From contig JAWLAB010000005.1 of NCBI GenBank assembly GCA_041395665.1, forward strand, positions 1 through 64,000: a DNA stretch of 64,000 nt, given 5' to 3'. Made by a program: the position numbers and the translations under genes. The notes under the pieces were generated by a model. That model saw only the letters and a list, made by a program, of their open reading frames with translations. It did no database searches and was not told where the DNA came from. Positions within the stretch are counted from its first letter, which is position 1. Each line of letters starts with the position of its first letter. Source of the DNA: Pseudomonadales bacterium (GTDB taxonomy: Bacteria; Pseudomonadota; Gammaproteobacteria; Pseudomonadales; UBA7239). Positions 51,804-63,746 of this stretch are shown here, piece after piece.

Positions 51804-53510
51804 CTATGGAATCAACCCCAGCTTCTCAAACAGTATTTTTTCAATATCCGTTCCCCACACTTTGTAAGTGTGGATTTTAAAATCACGTTTGCGCTCAATC
51901 TCTTCCCGGTAATCTTCCAGCAAATAGTCGTATTGCCCTGTATTTAACCGATAGATCGCTTTAAATCTTTCCAGAGTGAATAATTCTTTGCTCGTGGTAA
52001 TAAATTTAATGTGACGGTAGTACTCATCAAGCTTTTTATCTTTCAGTGTATTTTTTTCATCCAGAAAACTTTCAAAATACCCTTCTGGCAGTTCTTTTTC
52101 AAAATGGGATGTAAAGTTCATCCTCACCGAAGGGAGCATTACTATAAATGGATCAGTTAATCCAAAGTAGTCTAGGAGCAGTATCTCCGTTCCTGCGTAA
52201 TACCCTGTGGCGCCTGTCGCACCAATAACGGCAACTTTATCGCCTGATTTTTTTAAATCGACACCAAACCTTACATCACTATCTTGATTCGCCGTTGCTG
52301 TACGCGCTTCATTATTGAACCACGCGATAGAAGAAGTTGAATAATAAGCTTTACGCATATCCACAACACCCATGGTTTGGATATCCGCATCTTGCGTCTC
52401 AGACCAAGGCAAATTTCTACCGTATGCCCACGGCCTCGTTACGGGGTTTTCAGTCGTCGTTAAGCCCAACACCACAAAAATAGGGATAAGAACCTTTAAC
52501 TTATTCTTTATTCTGCTTTCAGATAAGGAAAATTTTTTAAAGATTTCAGCGAGTAGTAACGCAGCAACAAGGAACGGGTAACTCAAAAATCTTCCCAGCA
52601 TATATTCCCCACCAATTGAAATGACATAGCAAAAATACACCACCATTCCAACAGCAAAAGCTTTCTTCCACGGCTCCAAGAAAAGCAAGCTCCCGATAAA
52701 ACCAAAGCCTATCGCAGCCAGCATATAAGGATCAAAAACCATGTGCTGAAGTAGGTAGTTTATACCGCTTGCCAGCACAACATCTTCTGGAATTCCGTTA
52801 AAAATTTTTAGGTATGCCGTATTGGGCAGCGGCTTTCCGTAATACACAATACTAAATAGCAACCATGCAACTACAGGAAGCGCCGCAAGCGTTCCCGCTT
52901 TAAACAACAAGGAAATTTTTGGCAAATACTTGTACACCATATAAAGGAAAGGCGGCACAGAAAATAGAATAAGGTCTGGCCTTGCAAAGACAATTATCGC
53001 GGTAAGAAAGGTGATTACATAAAACTCTTTCTGTGGCAGCGTTTCTTTTGTAAAACCAAGCTGGGCCTTATATCTGTAATACAGGTACAAAATAAAAGCG
53101 AACCCTAGAATATTATCTAACCCCGAACTGGTGTAATCATAAAAGCTGCTCGACATTAATAAAATCAATATAAACAAACAGAATTCCACTGTTACGCCAA
53201 AAATTTTTTTTGCTGTAACCAAGAAAAAAGCAAATACTGCTGTATTTACTATAACCAGTGTTATAAAGATATTGTGTGTAAAAAAACCCACAACTACAAA
53301 GAGATAGAACCATCCAATACAGCTAAAAATTTGTGTTCGAATACCCGCATTCCACACTGGTCCATTTCCTATTCTGACTTGATCCAGAATGCGGTACCCA
53401 ATAAAAGCATCTTCAGTTACCCAGAAGCTTTTAAAAAAAATAATCACAGCCAAAGCTATGCAAGCGTAGGTGAGCAGCTGGATGCCTCTACTTGTTATTA
53501 CTCTCGCCAT
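51804..53510 (-). CDS. polytopic membrane protein, GT-C glycosyltransferase-like
   Basis: The protein has about 568 residues, with roughly ten hydrophobic segments in the first 370 residues and a soluble C-terminal part. Near the N-terminus WVTEDAFIGYRILDQ followed by GNGPVWNAGIRTQ resembles the acidic loop and NxGxR segment of GT-C transferases such as AftB-like enzymes that use polyprenyl-linked sugars. GGA seven bases before the ATG at 53510 favours that start over 53522. The gene is clearly A/T-richer than its neighbours by eye, hinting at transfer. Substrate unknown. Confidence 0.6.
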   Translation of the reverse strand: MARVITSRGIQLLTYACIALAVIIFFKSFWVTEDAFIGYRILDQVRIGNGPVWNAGIRTQIFSCIGWFYLFVVVGFFTHNIFITLVIVNTAVFAFFLVTAKKIFGVTVEFCLFILILLMSSSFYDYTSSGLDNILGFAFILYLYYRYKAQLGFTKETLPQKEFYVITFLTAIIVFARPDLILFSVPPFLYMVYKYLPKISLLFKAGTLAALPVVAWLLFSIVYYGKPLPNTAYLKIFNGIPEDVVLASGINYLLQHMVFDPYMLAAIGFGFIGSLLFLEPWKKAFAVGMVVYFCYVISIGGEYMLGRFLSYPFLVAALLLAEIFKKFSLSESRIKNKLKVLIPIFVVLGLTTTENPVTRPWAYGRNLPWSETQDADIQTMGVVDMRKAYYSTSSIAWFNNEARTATANQDSDVRFGVDLKKSGDKVAVIGATGATGYYAGTEILLLDYFGLTDPFIVMLPSVRMNFTSHFEKELPEGYFESFLDEKNTLKDKKLDEYYRHIKFITTSKELFTLERFKAIYRLNTGQYDYLLEDYREEIERKRDFKIHTYKVWGTDIEKILFEKLGLIP

Positions 53511-53601
53511 CAAGAGATCCATTAATTATGTGTAGTTAGGTCAGTGTTTTAGTTTACGGAGGGCGGAAGTTTAGAGAACACATCCCGCCAATAGCCATCA
53601 T

Positions 53602-53642
53602 TATTTAGTATTTAGTATTTAGTATTTAGTATTTAGTATTTA
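53602..53642. repeat. heptamer tandem repeat (TATTTAG)
   Basis: Five perfect copies of TATTTAG plus six bases of a sixth run from 53602 to 53642, in the gap between the GT-C-like gene and the giant surface-protein gene. The array abuts a perfect TATAAT. Such arrays change copy number by slippage. Confidence 0.95.
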
Positions 53643-53646
53643 TAAT
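53641..53646 (+). promoter_or_regulatory. probable -10 element for the giant gene
   Basis: TATAAT matches the sigma-70 -10 consensus exactly and lies 69 bases before the proposed ATG at 53715. The -35 position falls inside the heptamer array (sequence TTTAGT-like), so the match there is poor and the A/T-rich repeat may act in an UP-element-like way. Confidence 0.5.
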
Positions 53647-53714
53647 GTTGTCTTCTGCTGGCCTTTTTCAGCAAAGGCAGCCACCTTAACCAGCTTTCTA
53701 GAGATGCTTCAACC

Positions 53715-56700
53715 ATGGCAAAAACAACGACCTGCTCCAGCAGCCGCGCCTTGCCTTAGAACAGCGCCTCTTATTTGACGGTGCAGGCGCTGTAGCCGCC
53801 GACCAGTTTGGCGCGTCGGATCACCACTTTGAAGCACCCAAAACCGAAGCTGCCTCCTTTACCGATACCCGCTCCAGCGAAACCATGGAAGCCCCTGCCG
53901 GTAGCGGCAATGTGCTGGTGGTGATTGATGCACGCGTGGCTGACGCGCAGGGTCTGATTGGCAGTTTACCGAGCAATGCCTCCGTGCGCGTTGTGGATAC
54001 CAATGAGTCTGGCATTGCCGCGATCGGCGCTGAGCTGGCCAAAGGGCAATTTGATACCGTGCATATCATCAGCCACGGTACCCCAGGCGAATTCGAGCTG
54101 GGCAGTGACAAAATCAATAACACCACACTGAATGATCAGTCGTCGTCTGTTGCCAACTGGTCCGAACATCTCACTGCGGATGCCGATATCTTGCTTTACG
54201 GCTGTGATGTCGCCCAAGGGGAATCCGGGCAGGCTTTCATCAACCAACTCGCACAGATCACGGATGCCGATGTCGCCGCGTCTGTTGACCCTACGGGTGC
54301 AGAGTCGAGAGGTGGCAACTGGGTACTAGAAGCCGCCACCGGTGCGATTGAAGCCAAGGCCTTAGATATCGGCAGCTACGATGCGCTGCTGGCTGCTACC
54401 AACATCACAGATGCCAACGCTGCCACACCTAGAACCACACCGGAAGACACATCCATTGCCATCTCTGGCATTTCTATTACGGATGCCGATAACCCTGCCA
54501 ACATGACCGTGCGCGTGCAAACTACTGGCGGCGTGAGCGATATCGTTTTAAGCGGTACCACCATTTCCTTAGGCACGAACCATTCGTCCGATTTCACCAT
54601 CACAGGCTCTTTAGCCAACATCAATGCAACACTCGCCTCACTGACTTTCACTAACGAGCTCAATAAAAATAGCTCAACCAGTGGCTACACAGCAAAAATC
54701 GACTTAACGGCCACCGATGTATCCAACGGCGGCTCCAATACCTTGAGCATCAACAATTTGGTGGTGACAGCCGTCAACGACGCGCCTGATCTTTCTACCA
54801 AAGCGCCACTCGTGCTCAGTGAAGGCGGCAATGCGTCATTCACGCTGCAACAACTGGCAATCGACGGCAACGCCCTAGACGCGGATATCGCCACAGGTCA
54901 GCAGGTGATCGGCCAGCAGATGGTGGTGATTACCAGCTTGCCTACGCAAGGCACACTGACCTATTTGGGCGGCGCGGCTGCCATCGGCCAAGTCATTCCC
55001 GTCAGCAGCTTAGGCAGCCTCAAATATACGCATAACGGTACTGACCTCACTGCCAACAGTTCAGACAGCTTCAATGTCATCGTGAGCGATGGCGGCGGCG
55101 GGCAGACTGCAGGCAGCATTGACATCACCATCACACCGGCCAACAAAGCACCCACTATTACGGGTGATGCAAGCATCATTGAAGGCCAAGTAAAAGCGGT
55201 CGCTCCCACCATCACGCTCGGCGACACTTTCGATACTTTGGGTAACTCCACCATCGTTATCGATAATGTAGTGACCGGCGGCCAAGGCACGCTGTTTTTT
55301 GATACCAATGGCAACAACCAAGTAGACGCAGGCGAAGCCATTTCGAGTAGCCGCACTTTAACGGCCGCTGAAGCCGTCAACATTGGCACTTTATTGAAGT
55401 TCACACAAAACGGCGCCGAGCCCAACGCGCCAGCAGCGATCACGCCTAGCTACCGTATTTCTGTACAAGATGCGGGCGGTGGTGCCGGTATCGGTTCCGC
55501 ACTCACCACTGTCAAAACTGTTTCTATTTTTGTTGATCCCAACAACGATGATCCGCTATTAAGCAACACGCACAGCTCTTCAGGCTCCGCGCTTGGCGTT
55601 ACTGAAGGTACGGCACCGGTGATCACCACCGGTATGCTGAATATCACGGATTCTGACCGCAATCCGATTGATGTCAGCCAACTCACACCGAGCGAGCAGC
55701 TGGTCTACACACTCGAAAGCACCCCGCAATACGGTGAAGTGCAATTGTTTATCGGCGGCACTGCCGGTTGGGGTACGACAGACGGCACAGGCTCCGGCCC
55801 TTATGCAGGCGCAGACGGCTGGATCACTTTGGGTGTTGGCGGTCGGTTTACGCAGGCGGATATCGATGCCGGCAGAATTCGTTTCGTGCAAACCAACAAC
55901 ATCGCTAGCGGCGTGACGCAAGCGGATTCCTTTCAATTTACCGTGCGCGATTCCGCGTTTGGCTACGATGTTTGGAATGATCCCGCAGGCAATCCACCTA
56001 CCGCTGGCCGTGAAGGCGGTGTTCGCAACAACCCAACCGATGCCGCACCTAGCCTACAGACCTTCCATCTCAGTATTTTAGGCAACAACGATCCACACAG
56101 CGTTTATGAAGGCGGCCCTCGCCCTGAGTGGCCCGGCTACGGCGGTTCATCGCTAGAGTATGACTTTAACGCCATCGTGCCATTGCCAGGCAACATCAGC
56201 GGCGGCTCGGCAGGCGCATGGCAGGAAGCCAATGTGGTATTGCCTTCGCCAGATGGCAATGTCATCACTCAAAACATGCTGCACTACGAAATTACACGCA
56301 ACGCGAAAGACAGCGGCGGCAATATTATTGCTTCGATTGTGCTGCCAGCCTCTGAAACCGTTTACACCCTGACAGGGCAGCCGCCGAATGGCACTGTCGA
56401 GCGGCAACTGAGTGATGGCTCATGGGAAACCATCTCCACCAACAGCCAGTTCACTCAGCAAGAAATTAATGATGGCAGCATTCGTTTCGTCCATGACGGC
56501 GGTGAAGATCACCTCGCCACCTTTACCTATCGTGTTAGCGACGGTACAAACAACCACTTTGATGGCTCTTTCAGTATTGATATTGCGCCGACCAACGATC
56601 GCCCAACAGCCAACAGCAGCGCGCCTGCACAAGTGCTGGAAGGCAACGGCAACACGGTACGCTTAGGTACTTCACAACTGGGGATGGCCGATGTCGATTT

Positions 56701-59700
56701 AAGCCAAGATCCCACCAAGCAAACCGGTGAAGGTGCTGCAGACTTCTTATGGTTCCAAGTGACCGCTCAACCCGTTGATGGCGGCAGCGCAGCGCACGGT
56801 ACATTGGAGCGCTGGAATGGCACGGCGTGGGTTGCAGTCACGCCGGGTGAATGGCTCCCTAGCTCACTGCTAACTGCCACAGCAGACGGCGGTACCTCTG
56901 GCCTTCGTTATGTGCATGATGGCAGCGAGCCGTTGACTTATACCGGCAGCCCGCAAGTCACTTTTAGCTACACCGTACGCGATGATTTAGCCAACCCTGG
57001 CAACGCATTCAGCACTGACAGCAGCGCACCGGCTCTCGCCGATGGCAGCGCACAATCGAATGTGAGCGCACCCGCTACTGTGACGATCAACATCACGCCA
57101 GTGAACGAGGCGCCTATCGTCGCTAACAAACCGTCTGATGCCGATCCAACCATCAGCGGCACCGTTACTGGCGGCGGTGCATTGACGGGCGCGAATGTCG
57201 TGCTAGCCAATATTCCTGAAGGCAGCAGCAGCGTTATCACCAGCGCGTACCTAACAGCTGTTGACCGCGACAACACCACACTGCAACGCCAATACCGCGT
57301 TACCGAAGCGCCCGCTCACGGTAAGTTGCTGCTCAACGGCACCGCGCTAGGGGTTGGCTCGACCTTCACACAAAAAGACATTGACGACGGCAAGCTGAGC
57401 TATCAACACAGCGGCACCGAACTGCCGACGACCACCGTCGATAGTTTGGGCACATACAACGATAAATTTAACTTTGTCGTTAACGACGGCGTACTGGAAG
57501 ACAGCGGAGACGCAACGCACCACAACGCCTTCTTGATCACGCTGGTTCCCACCAATGACAAACCGACCGTCACTGGCCCAACCGGCCCCATCAACATAGA
57601 CAGCGCCACAGGTGCCAACAATCCGGTTCCTGGCTTCAGCGTCGATGACCCAGACTTAGCCGCCCCTGGCGCTACCGACTTTGTGCAAGTGACAGTGCGT
57701 TTACAAGACAGCAGCGGCACGCCACTTACCAACTACACCGGTATCGATTTTGGCTACGACACCAGCTCCGGCGTTGTCGTCACCATGGATGGCAACGACA
57801 AAATTTTGCAATTCCAAGGCACCAAAGCGCAGGTGAATACTGCACTGGCTGGCCTCACTGCCACCTTCGCCAGCGACCAAGACAACACCTACAAACTGGA
57901 AGTGATTGTCGATGACCGTATGCGCGATGGCAGCGGCGCTCTCAACACAACAGGTGATGACGCCAACGGCGGCGAGCTCAACCAAAGCACCACGCCAGGC
58001 GGCGCGCCTACAGCGGTCGATGCAACAGCTTACGACTGGTCCACTAACACCATCGTGCCGGCTGTTTCAGGCAATATCAGTGCCACTACGGTGGATATTC
58101 GCGCCTCCAGCGTTAACGATGCGCCTATTTTCACCGCCCCTGGCAGCTTCACCGTCAATGAAGATGTGCGCAGCCGTATCGGCGATGGCACCGTCAATAA
58201 ATTTACCGTGGAAGACGCGGAATCTACCGCATTTAACACGCCTGTTACCGTAACAATTACCGTGCCTTCTGGCCGTTTGTATATCGGTGCCTCTGGCACG
58301 CCAACCAGCGTAACACCGACGGGTGGACAAGCCGTTACGGTGGGAGGCCAAGGCACAGGCACACTGACACTGACCGGCCGCGCCGACGATATTGAAGCGG
58401 TACTGAACGCCAGAAACTACGCCGATACCGCCAACCATACGGCCACTGGCTTGCACTATCTCACGGCTTCCAATGTCAACCACGATACCAACGGGGCCGC
58501 AGCGGGTGATGTCACACTCACTCTGCGTATCAACGAAGGTGCGTCGGCCATTGGTGGTGATGTCGGCAGCGGCAGCGTCGCCAATCCAGATATTGTCGTC
58601 AATACAGCACTCACGATTACTGCCATCAATGACGCTCCAGCTGTCAGCGCTACGGCACCGACAGTTGCTATTGCCGACAACACCGCTACCGCAGTCACTG
58701 GCTTTGCCGTTAGTGATGTCGATAGCACCAATGGTTATGCCACAGGCGAAACTGACGGCGTTATCCAAGTCACCGTGCGATTACTGAATGGCAACTTAGC
58801 AGGCAGCCCTCCGCTGGGAGCAGCACAGTACGCCTCTGTCGGGGGCCTCGGTATTAAATTTGATTCCAGCGTATCAAGCAGTGGCGTCACGGTCGATACT
58901 ACGCTTAACGGTCAGTATGGCGCGTTAGAACTGCGCGGCACTCGTGATCAAATTAACGCTTATCTCTCTGGTTTAACGGTACAGTTTGAAAACATCAATG
59001 ACGCGAATGTCGATGCTAACTACAGAGTTGAGGTCATCGCTGATGATCGCTTGCGCGCAGCAGCAACGGGTGATTTCACCAACCCTGTTACACCGGAGGC
59101 CAATGGCGGTGCCAACAACCAACAAGCAGGCTTGCCCGCTGTTCCCAACACCGATTCCTTTGATGCCTACAGCACAAGGGTATCTACCTACAATGTATTC
59201 AATGTAACCACCAACTCGCGCCTCCTTTTTGTCTCCACGGTCAATGATCCAGGCGACATCACCGCCAGCGATGTCACGGTGAACGAAGGTTCAGCCACGC
59301 TCACGCTAGATGCCAGCAACGCCAACATCAGTATTGCTGATCCTGATGACAACGGCTCGACCACCATGTCGACCACCGTGACCATCAGCAAAGGCACCAT
59401 CACTGGCGTAGGCGGCGCGGGCGGTGCCGTCACCGGCACTGGCACCAACACCATCACGATTACAGGTGCAACCGAAGCGCAAATCAACTCGCGCTTACAA
59501 GCTCTCACCGTGACCTATCCGGACCCAGCAGGTGCAGCAACCGCCGCTGATTGGAACGGCTCGTTTACCGTCACCGTGACCTACAACGATACCGGCAGCA
59601 CCGGTACACGCCCTGGCGCGTTGGCGGGTGATACCAACGACACCGCTGCCAACCCCGGCGACTACAGCTACTTCGACGGCGTGAGCAACGCGCTGGTCAC

Positions 59701-62700
59701 AACGCGTACCTTCACTGTCACGGTCGATGGCGTCAACGATGCGCCGATTCGCACAGCGGCAACCACCACACTGCCTGCTGGCACAGAAGACACGAACGGC
59801 GGTGCGGGCGATACCGTTTCCACACTGTTCGGCGGCAACTTCTCTGACCCACTGGACAATGTGGGCGGCGACGGCACCACCGCTAACGGCATGGCGGGCA
59901 TTGCCATCACCACCAACAATGCCATTCCTGCACAAGGTAAATGGCAGTACTCCACCGACAACGGCACCACTTGGATTGATGTACCGGCTGTATCCGCCAA
60001 CAACGCACTGCTGTTGGATACAAACGATCGACTGCGCTTTGCACCAGCCGCTGACTTCCACGGCACCCCTGGCAGCTTGGTCGCTCGACTCGTGGATGAC
60101 AGCAACGGCGCCGTGACAAGCGGCAGCACCGCCAATGTCTCCGGTGGCAACTCGGGTGGCAGCACGCCTTACAGTGATGCCAGCAACGCGGTTACGCTCA
60201 GCACCACCGTGGCCAATGTCAACGACCGCCCAACAGCGGTAGACACCACGCTCACCAACACCAATGAAGACAACAGCAACCCAACCGGCGCCACGATCTC
60301 ATCTTTGGGCTTTGGCTATGGCGATACCGTCGATAACCAAAGCGGCATCACCGGAGGCGGCAATGCAACCACATCCTTTGGCGGCCTCGCCATCGTGGGC
60401 AACACCGCAGACAGCACCACCGAAGGGGTTTGGCAGTACAACACCGGCGGTGGCTGGGTCACGATCGGCAGCAATGGATCAGCCCCTACTGACAGCACAG
60501 CACTGATCCTCCCCACTTCTGCACAGTTGCGCTTTGTGCCTGTCGCTGACTACAACGGCTCACCCGGCAGCCTCGCTGTGCGCGTGGCAGACACGGCACA
60601 GGGCTTCGCCAGCGGCAGCGATATCAGCGCCACCCTCGGCGACCAATCCAGCACTTGGTCCGTGGTTCGCAACTTGGATACCACCGTTGATCCACGCAAT
60701 GACGCGCCGAGCTTTAGCCATACCGCCACCAACCCAACCGTTACTGAGAACGGCACCACCGGTGGCCCAATCTCTATCCCAGCCACCAAACTGCTCAGCA
60801 GCGGCACGGTAGCGGATATTGATCTCAGCACTACACCAGCGCTCAACAGCACCACCTTCGGCAGCGGCACCATCACCGTATCGTTGTCGGATGGTTTAGC
60901 AGGCGATGTGTTGCAGTTAGACAGCACCGTGACGGCAGGCGTTGCCAGCACCAGCTACAACGCAAGCACACACACGCTGACCATCACGCTGAACAGTACT
61001 GCAACGGTCTCCGAAGTCAGCAACATCTTGGCGGGTATCGAGTACCTCAGCACCAGCGATGACCCAACCAACTTGCTGTCGGGCACCGCGCAAACGGATC
61101 GCCATTACACCGTCACCTTGTCCGACGGCAATAACACGCAAGCCGGTGGCAACGCGGGTGGGCCACTGCCGTTGACTGACACAACCAGCGGCACCATCAC
61201 CCTCGTGGCGGCCAATGATCCACCGGTCGCGCAAAACAACGTCAATCAAGTCACGGAGAACGATGTACCCAACACCACCAGCGGCAATGTCATCACGGAC
61301 AACGACGCTGTCGATGGTTTGGACAGCGACCCTGACACCGTAATCGCCGACCTAAAACTGACGCAAATCGTCGGTAACACCACCGAAACCATCGCCGCAG
61401 GCAGCACCAGCAGCAGCGGTGGCACAACGGTACAAGGCAAGTACGGCACACTGACCATCGGTGCCGACGGCAGCTACGAGTATGCGTTGGACAACAGCAA
61501 CCCCGCTGTGAACGCACTCGCTACCGGCGATACGCTGACGGACGAGGTGTTCACCTACACCTTATCGGACGGCGGCTCAACCGACACAGCCACTCTCACC
61601 ATCACCATCAACGGCTTCACCGATGGTACGCCACAGATCATACCTGTTGACGGCAATGCGGCCGCTACCGGTGACGCCACGGTCTATGAGAAAGGCTTAA
61701 CTTCAGTACCGGATAGCTCCGAAACAACAGCGGGACAGATTACTGTCTCGGCACCGGATGGTATCGATACCATCACAATCGGTGGCACGACTTTCACCAT
61801 CGCTGATTTGACTGGATTTAGCACAACAACGCCATCAGCAGCTATTGATACCGGTGAAGGTAATCTGTACATCACCGGCATCACTGGCGTAGTTGGCGAT
61901 CCAAGTGCACCGACAGCGCTCAAAGTCGAGTACAGCTACACGCTGAAAACAGCACAAAACCAGCCGGGTGCTGTGGATTCAACCGATTCCATCGCCTTGG
62001 GTATACACGATAAGAAAGGCGTAGATGCCACTGGCACACTGCGCGTTCAGATTGTTGACGATGTTCCTGTCGCGACGGGAGATGCCGGCGGCGTCAAAGC
62101 CAGCGAAACAGTCACGGTCAACGCCGGCAATGGCGTACTGACGAACGACGCCTCAGGCGCCGATGGCTGGCTGATGAGTGGCGGCAGCACGGCAGCGGTT
62201 GTTGGTGTTGAAGCCGGCACTGGCGGCACGCCCGTTGTTGGCGTTGGTACGCCGATCACGGGTACTTACGGCACATTGACTTTGGCAGCAGATGGCAGCT
62301 ACACCTATGTAGCCGACCCCGCTGCGCCCGGTGCGCCACCAACCACCACAGATACCTTCACTTACACCGTTAGCGACGCCGATGGCGATACCACCACCAC
62401 GACGCTGACCATTACGATCCAGAACAACCAGCCTCCGGTTGCTAACGACGATACACGCACCACGCCAGAAGATACGCCGATCAATGGCAATATCGTCAAC
62501 GGCCATAGCGGTGACATTGCCGACAGCGATCCAGACTTCGATCCTCTGAGCGTCACGCAAGTGGTGATCAACGGCGTCACTACGCCCATCCCAACCGATG
62601 GCAGCTCCGTATCGATCACCATTCCTGGCAATGGCGTGTTGGTCATTGATAAAACTGGCGCTTACACCTTTACACCGGAACCTGACTGGCACGGCACTGT

Positions 62701-63694
62701 GCCGGATATCACCTACACCATCGACGATGGCAAGGGCGCATCCAACAGTACCGATACGGCCATCTTAAGAATCACGGTGACGCCGGTTGTTGATATCGCT
62801 GATAACACCACCAGCACACCGGCTGGCACGCCCGTCACAACGCCAGTGCTCAATAACGACAGTTTTGAAGGCACAAACCCTGTTGTCACGGTTGCGCCCG
62901 GCGATGGTCCCGCTCACGGTACGGTGGTAGTCAACCCTAACGGCACGATCACTTACATCCCTGCACCTGGCTACTCCGGCCAAGACAGCTACACCTATAC
63001 CGTCACCAGCGGTGGTGTCACTGAAACGGCTACGGTGACGATCACGATACACCCTGAGTTGATACCGCCACCTGCGCCACCAGCAGTGAACCCACCGCCA
63101 TCCATGGGTATGCCGAATATCGATCCACGCTTTAACAGTGGCAGTGCTTTTGAAGCACACCGTATGCCTCTGCCGTTTGAGCCGATTGTGTATGTCAACC
63201 CCGCTGTCGTTGCCTCTCAGGAGTTGCGCGCACTCAATGATCCGCGCAACTTCAGCGACCCATCCGCTGTGCAGGCTTACGGCTTAAAACGCTTAGGACT
63301 CAACTCTGATTTAGGCAGAGACCCCAGCCTGTTTGTCACACTGGCTGTGCGTGATTCACAAAAAACAGCAGATCAGCTGGCTAGTGCCGTTGCAGGCCGC
63401 CACAGCCGACTCGGCTTGGGCAGTGATGGTTATTTAACGCAGCCCGGCTTGTTTAGAAATAGAGATGTTGAGCAATCAACCTTGAAGGAACAAGCCAACA
63501 AGGTGAAGCCATCGGCAGAAAAAGCAGAGCGTGCGACTGACAAACAACCAGCCGACAACGCACCTGCCAATCCTGCAGAAAAACCGGTGGAGAAGCCAGC
63601 CAATCAACAAGCGGCGGCAAGCCAGCCATCTTCTTTTGGTCATCAGTTGCGCGCAGGTGCTGCTCGATTGCCTACGATGCTGCGTCACACATAA
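53715..63694 (+). CDS. giant cadherin/VCBS-repeat surface protein with DUF4347 domain
   Basis: The continuous frame from the ATG at 53885 encodes 3,269 residues, but the frame stays open upstream through LALEQRLLFDGAGAVAADQ, a LEPR-like N-terminal motif of large secreted adhesins. The nearest good ATG (53715) is out of frame, so a base seems lost near 53753-53757 (or two gained). Residues 10-165 (from 53885) form a DUF4347 domain with His64 (ISHGTPGE) and Cys107 (LYGCDVAQ). About 17 Ig-like cadherin/VCBS repeats of 120-200 residues follow, with boundaries marked by NDxP-type motifs from about residue 295 to 2970. A Pro-rich linker and a C-terminal module (about 3,075-3,200) complete it. No RTX nonapeptides were seen. 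Likely an adhesin exported with the adjacent TolC-type protein. Confidence 0.85.
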
Positions 63695-63746
63695 TTTCAA
63701 CACTCTGCATTTTGACTAAATAACGATTACACACTGAGGAAAAACA

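Noticed and set aside
53602..53642. CRISPR-like array
   Set aside because: The repeats are seven bases with no spacers and no cas genes; it is a simple tandem repeat.
53821..63703. Many minus-strand frames within the giant gene
   Set aside because: They are shadows in repetitive Thr/Gly/Asp-rich coding DNA without ribosome-binding sites or family resemblance.
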